A DNA stretch of 64,000 bases, taken from positions 114,816,115 through 114,880,114 of the forward strand of contig NC_056523.1 of NCBI RefSeq assembly GCF_019175285.1, in the 5' to 3' direction. Below the pieces are notes generated by a model that saw only the letters and a program-made list of their open reading frames with translations, did no database searches and was not told the DNA's origin. Each line of letters opens with the position of its first letter. Positions within the stretch are counted from its first letter, which is position 1. Origin of the DNA: Sceloporus undulatus. Taxonomy: Eukaryota > Chordata > Lepidosauria > Squamata > Phrynosomatidae. Position numbers and translations under genes: made by a program. Positions 59,846 through 64,000 of the stretch are shown piece by piece.

Positions 59846-61084
59846 TCCACAATGTTTAAAAGGGAAATAGTAGTTCTAAGACATAATAATAGTTTACTTG
59901 GGAGAGGAAGAGAAAATACTTTTAGGGATTTTAAGTTTCTTGCCAAAATTATAAATTTCATACCTGTCAAGACTTGTTGCAAGATAAGGTCTTAGAAATT
60001 CACACATCTGTGAAGCTTGAGGTATGTTGCATACACACAAAATAATATATGTATTTTTGAAATACAAACAGCTAAAATGTATAGAATGGGAGGGGGGAAT
60101 TCACTTTAGTCACTGGAGGAAATTACTGTCATCCCATGTGTGTGTTATACACAAGCAAATTCTCTTTAATAAATAAATAAATAAATAAATATTTTATTTC
60201 TAACCCGCTTTTTGTTAAAACAATCAAAGCAGCTTACACATGCTGATGTTCTTTTTGGGCAATGGTGTCATGTCTGTATTCAGTTCAGGGTTATGTAAGA
60301 AGAATTCTGCAACACATGCAGCTGTGCATTCTTGGAGGGTACATAATAGCACATCAGTGCTTTCAATACGCACTTGATTAACTGGAATTGCAGAAACAGC
60401 AAACACATTCTCTGATATGCAGTTGCTTGCTGGTATTCATCAGAAAGGTGGGGTAAACCCTTAACTACATGAATTTAGATTTGCACTACACAAGCACAAT
60501 GTAGGATCACAGCCAGTACTTACAAATTGTATGTACATTTAAAGAAGTGCAGAAATAAATGCATACGTTTGGGAAACATGGGCAGATTTCCAAATAGGTA
60601 GGCTCACAACTTGATACAAGCAAGGGGGACAGGAATGCAGGTGGGATTTGAAGAAACGCAATGAAACCGATACTGAGGTTTGTTTTTTACCACATGCCTA
60701 CATTGCTTTGCAGAGCATAGCATAGCATAGCATAGCATAGCGGTTCCAGAAACAGAACTCTGCTACACTCTGTCTCCTTGCTACCCTCTGATTCCAGACA
60801 GCAATATTATAAATTTATCAAGCCACAACTTTAGTCAGGCAGAGGAGTCTGTTTTGTCAAGGGGCTTATCTTTCTGCCCCCTCCAAACACATGATAAATT
60901 TCTGCAGTGATCTAGAGGCCTTCTTTTGCTGCCTACACTTCAAAGGATACTTCAAGAACTATGACACCAATTATGAGAACAACACACAATATCTTTAAAC
61001 CATATGCCACCAGCACCACTAGCTGTGTGAAGGACACTATGGACTTCCTACATCCATTCACAACTTTCCAGGAAACAACAGCAT
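59846..61084. other. Unassigned sequence
   Basis: Contains an (AAAT)n run near 60169-60202 that abuts TTTATTTCTAACCCGC, a typical LINE/SINE tail, and a pentanucleotide repeat at 60714. No further DOCK2 exon was recognised, though short exons could be missed by eye. Confidence 0.35.
60714..60741. repeat. (AGCAT)n pentanucleotide microsatellite
   Basis: Five to six GCATA/AGCAT units, uninterrupted. Confidence 0.9.
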
Positions 61085-61165
61085 CAGTGGGGAGGTGCGG
61101 GGTGTGTGGATCACACAGGGTGACACCCCAGAAGGGGGAGACACCCCAGGATGGGGGGGGTGACA
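61085..61165. mobile_element. Fragment of the GGGTGACACCCC-type DNA element
   Basis: CAGTGGGGAGGTGCGGGGTG, then CACACAGGGTGACACCCC and AGGGGGAGACACCCC. Related to 27005-27387; the other end was not seen. Confidence 0.35.
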
Positions 61166-61267
61166 CCTGGTCATCTCCCTGCCCCTGCGGGCATTGTTTT
61201 GGCCTGCTCGGGGGCTTCTCTGCCCCCTGCAGGAGCTGCTCTTACCCATGTCGGCACTCCCCCAGGC

Positions 61268-61450
61268 CACACCAGCTCTCCCTGGGCCTGGGTGGGTGCT
61301 TCCTCAGTTTGAGCAGGCTCTCTCCGGGCCATGCCAGCTCTCCCCAGCTCAGGCGGGTTCTCTACAGGCCACGCCAGCTCTCCCCAGACTTGGGCAGGCT
61401 CTTCCCAGGCCACATCAGCTCTTCCCAGGCTTCGGTGGGCTCTCCCCTAC
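61268..61450. repeat. GC-rich minisatellite, about 40-bp units
   Basis: Three to four imperfect units, each opening GGCCACRCCAGCTCT or GGCCATGCCAGCTCT and followed by CCCCAG, a GGGCGGG/TGGGCAGG-like block and CTCT. The 165-codon frame through it is repeat-derived. Confidence 0.75.
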
Positions 61451-61511
61451 AGCACTAGTTCTCCCTGGACCCTGCTTGGGGACAGAGCTGTGCAATAGCA
61501 TACATCTCTGT

Positions 61512-61625
61512 GCATTTGGGTGACCTTGGGTGAGTCACACACTTTCAGCCGCAGTAAATCTCATGACAGGTTCAATTGAGGGTCACTGTATGTTGGGAAC
61601 AACTTGAAGCCACAGAACAACAAAT
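61512..61625 (+). mobile_element. SINE fragment, Bov-B-tailed (Sauria type)
   Basis: Body from CATTTGGGTGACCTTGGGTG through TTTCAGCCGCAG to TGTTGGGAACAACTTGAAGC and AACAACAA. Head missing. Confidence 0.75.
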
Positions 61626-61951
61626 TAAGGACACTTCTTGCCTGACTTTGAAAGCAGCTTTTCCCAGTTTGGTATTCTTTCAGATATGCTAGTAAGCCAT
61701 GCTGGTAATTGTCATACTGATTACAGTCAATGGGAGTTATAGTCTGATACATTGGGGTGGGGGTGGGGGTTTGCAGGCTGGAAAAGTCTGCTTTAGAGAA
61801 CAGTGATGCACAACCGAGGGGCAAGCCTTAGTCTAGCATTGATAAGAATGTCATTTAAATAAGTGAGGAGGAAAGTATGCATTCATCACTTTACTCATGC
61901 AAAATGTTGTGTGTGAAAAGATGAGCCTCTTCCTCATGTGGACAGTCCCTG

Positions 61952-61985
<34 letters not shown>

Positions 61986-62248
61986 AACTTATATCTTATC
62001 TTTCTCCTACTACAGGGATTCAAGGCAGCATAAGTAAGGAAGAAAGTTAAAAATTCCTCCATGCTAGAGGTTTTCTCCATCAGACACATTGCTTTTGCGT
62101 GAGTAAAGCAATGACAAAAGGGAGGGAGAGCTAACATACTCCCTTCCTCAAGCAAAAACTATACTGTTACAACTAAGCTGTCCTTCCAAATATGTGACTG
62201 AAGCTACTTATCTTAAAATATGACAAAAGAGAAGATAGGACAGCAATA
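61626..62248. other. Unassigned sequence with a (GTT)n run
   Basis: (TTG)n at 61953-61985, possibly the reverse of a SINE tail but without recognisable SINE body beside it. Confidence 0.4.
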
Positions 62249-62526
62249 CAGTTGGCTCTCCACATTTGCAGATTTTACTTCTGTGGATTTGATTATTCAC
62301 AGATTTTATTAATATCTAGGAATCTCTAGATCCTCCAGCATGACTCTGCCAGAAGTTGACCATAGAGTCACACTGGAGGACCTAAAGATTCCTAGAGAAA
62401 ACACATTTCTAGGCATTCGTAGGTCCTGCAGTGCAAATCTGTTAGCCATAGAGTTGAATTGGAGGAACTTGAGATTCCTAGAGAGGTGTTCTATTAAGTA
62501 ACAAAAAGAATAGTTCTTTACTTGCC

Positions 62527-62527
<1 letters not shown>
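62249..62527 (+). mobile_element. Tigger-like element with internal subrepeats
   Basis: Starts CAGTTGGCTCTCCACATTTG with TA just before, then GATTATTCACAGATTTTATT. The interior carries alternating inverted and direct units (TAGGAATCTCTAGATCCTCC, ATTCCTAGAGA, CATAGAGTCACACTGGAGGA). The right end was not recognised because an L2-type 3' end begins at about 62528. Confidence 0.55.
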
Positions 62528-62561
<34 letters not shown>

Positions 62562-62923
62562 ACTTTATTTCTATAGCGCTGTAATTATACACAGCGCTGT
62601 ACAAAGTTGGTAAAATTAAGAGTAAATAAAAGCCTGCCCAAGGCGTACATTCTAAGATAATAACAATTAAAAGAGGAATAGATAAAATTACCATATAGAA
62701 AANNNNNNNNNNNNNNNNNNNNNNNNNNNNNNNNNNNNNNNNNNNNNNNNNNNNNNNNNNNNNNNNNNNNNNNNNNNNNNNNNNNNNNNNNNNNNNNNNN
62801 NNTTTCTAGGCATTCGTAGGTCCTGCAGTGCAAATCTGTTAGCCATAGAGTTGAATTGGAGGAACTTGAGATTCCTAGAGAGGTGTTCTATTAAGTAACA
62901 AAAAGAATAGTTCTTTACTTGCC

Positions 62924-62958
<35 letters not shown>

Positions 62959-63099
62959 ACTTTATTTCTATAGCGCTGTAATTATACACAGCGCTGTACA
63001 AAGTTGGTAAAATTAAGAGTAAATAAAAGCCTGCCCAAGGCGTACATTCTAAGATAATAACAATTAAAAGAGGAATAGATAAAATTACCATATAGAAAA
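62406..63099. other. Identical 297-bp sequences flanking a 100-N gap
   Basis: 62406-62702 and 62803-63099 are identical base for base as far as I can read, with Ns at 62703-62802 between. The two contig ends overlap but were not merged, so one copy is artificial. The duplicated part covers the end of the Tigger-like element and the 3' end of the L2 LINE. Confidence 0.95.
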
Positions 63100-64000
63100 A
63101 AAAAAGATTAAAAACATCAAATATCAAACAAATCACATCCCATCAAATAGTGTCAGACAGCCAGATGACAATCACAAATTCCCTGAGAACGCTTCCCTAA
63201 ACAATATGGTTTTCAGCTCTGTCTTAAAGCTGGTTAGGGAAGTGATGAGCCGTGCAGGCAGAGGAAGAAGGTTCCAGGAATGAGGGGCAGCAAGAGAGAA
63301 GGGACGGATCCGGGATGGGGCAGAGAAGATCCTGGGTTGGGAGAGGAGACTTTGGCTACCAGAGCGGAGAGTGCGAGTAGGGATGTAGGGAGAGAGAAGA
63401 TCGGTTAAATAAGGAGGGGCCAGCCCATGCAGGGCTTTAAAGGTGAGTAGCAGAAGTTTGTACCTGATGCGGAAAGGAAGAGGGAGCCAGTGAAGGGAAG
63501 ACAACAGAGGGGAGACATGATCATAACGGCGAGCGAGTGAAATAATGCGTGCAGCTGAATGCTGAACAGAAATTAATGGGTGGAGGTGAGAGAGAGGAAG
63601 CCCTGCCAAGAGGAGGTTACAGTAGTCTAGTCGTGAGACCACTAGGGCATGGACCAGTGTCTTTGCGGTAGAAGCTGAGAGATATGGACGGATTTTGGCG
63701 ATATTATAGAGAAAAAATCTACAGACTTTGGCTGTAGACTGGATCTGAGGGATAAATGACAAAGAGGAGTCAAAGATGAAACCGAGACTGCGGGCTTTCT
63801 GGACCGGCTGGATCGAGATGTTATTGACGGAAATAGAAAAGGAATAGTGAAGGGTGGGCTTAGGAGGGAAAACAAGAAGCTCGGTCTTGGACATATTGAG
63901 CTTCAGACGCCGATGGTGCATCCAGTGGGAGACAGCTGTTAAACAGGATGACACTTGCTGCTCTAGCTCTGGTGAAAGATTAGGGGTGGAAAGGTACAGC
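62925..64000 (-). mobile_element. L2-type LINE, 3' half, runs off the window
   Basis: Minus-strand frame of 260 codons (63954-63172) is the C-terminal half of ORF2: WMHHRRLKLNMSKTELLVFP, then KARSLGFIFDSSLSFIPQI, SRLDYCNLLLAGLP, HSAARIISLARRYDHVSPLL, LHWLPLPFRIRYKLLLLTFK and ALHGLAPPYLTDLL. That order, with LDYCN..L..LP and LHWLP..FRI.YK, is the L2/Maui group signature. The 3' UTR has the hairpin GCGCTGTGTATAATTACAGC and ends in (TAA)n. The frame is open throughout the visible part, so this copy looks younger than the other LINEs. The catalytic FADD region would lie beyond the window. Confidence 0.88.

Noticed and set aside
60961-61458. 165-codon open frame on the plus strand
   Set aside because: Composed of a DNA-element fragment and the 40-bp minisatellite; the peptide is repetitive.
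1-64000. Endogenous retroviruses, LTR elements, Polinton-like elements, CRISPR arrays or toxin genes
   Set aside because: No LTR pair, primer site, gag/pol/env or capsid motif, spaced direct-repeat array or toxin family was recognised on either strand.

Overview
Vertebrate nuclear DNA, almost certainly from a squamate reptile and plausibly an iguanian lizard. The evidence is an intact two-exon FOXI1 gene plus a repeat load typical of lizards: CR1 and L2-type LINEs, tRNA-derived SINEs with Bov-B-like tails (Sauria type), a SINE with a 5S rRNA head, a SPIN hAT transposon, Tigger-like TA-target MITEs and palindromic MITEs. The species call is inference.

Layout. 1-8 kb: intergenic repeats. 8.5-10.7 kb: FOXI1 on the minus strand, 375 codons, apparently complete. 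10.8-28 kb: intergenic, with a SINE cluster at 12.6-19.4 kb, a CR1 split by another insertion at 21.8-23.0 kb and a hairpin-rich DNA element at 24.7 kb. 28.13-29.16 kb: a SPIN element with an 8-bp target duplication, interrupted by a hairpin element and by a CR1 3' end. 29-40.8 kb: mostly unassigned DNA, with palindromic and Tigger-like MITEs and a long CR1 (36.7-39.2 kb). A 25-N gap follows. 40.9-53.35 kb is a second, very noisy copy of 28.22-40.76 kb, most simply an assembly false duplication from uncorrected long reads of the other haplotype. It lacks one MITE exactly, leaving an empty TA target site. 53.6-59 kb: three 3'-terminal exons of DOCK2, minus strand. 59-64 kb: SINEs, a minisatellite, a 100-N gap flanked by identical 297-bp ends, and an L2-type LINE running off the window.

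The two host genes are unrelated in function. FOXI1 is a forkhead transcription factor of ionocytes, inner ear and kidney intercalated cells. DOCK2 is a blood-cell Rac exchange factor. Their order and shared strand (DOCK2 then FOXI1) match the mammalian arrangement. The assembled spacing is about 43 kb, but about 30 kb once the false duplication is removed. No bacterial-type system, CRISPR array, functional RNA gene or recognisable retrovirus was found.
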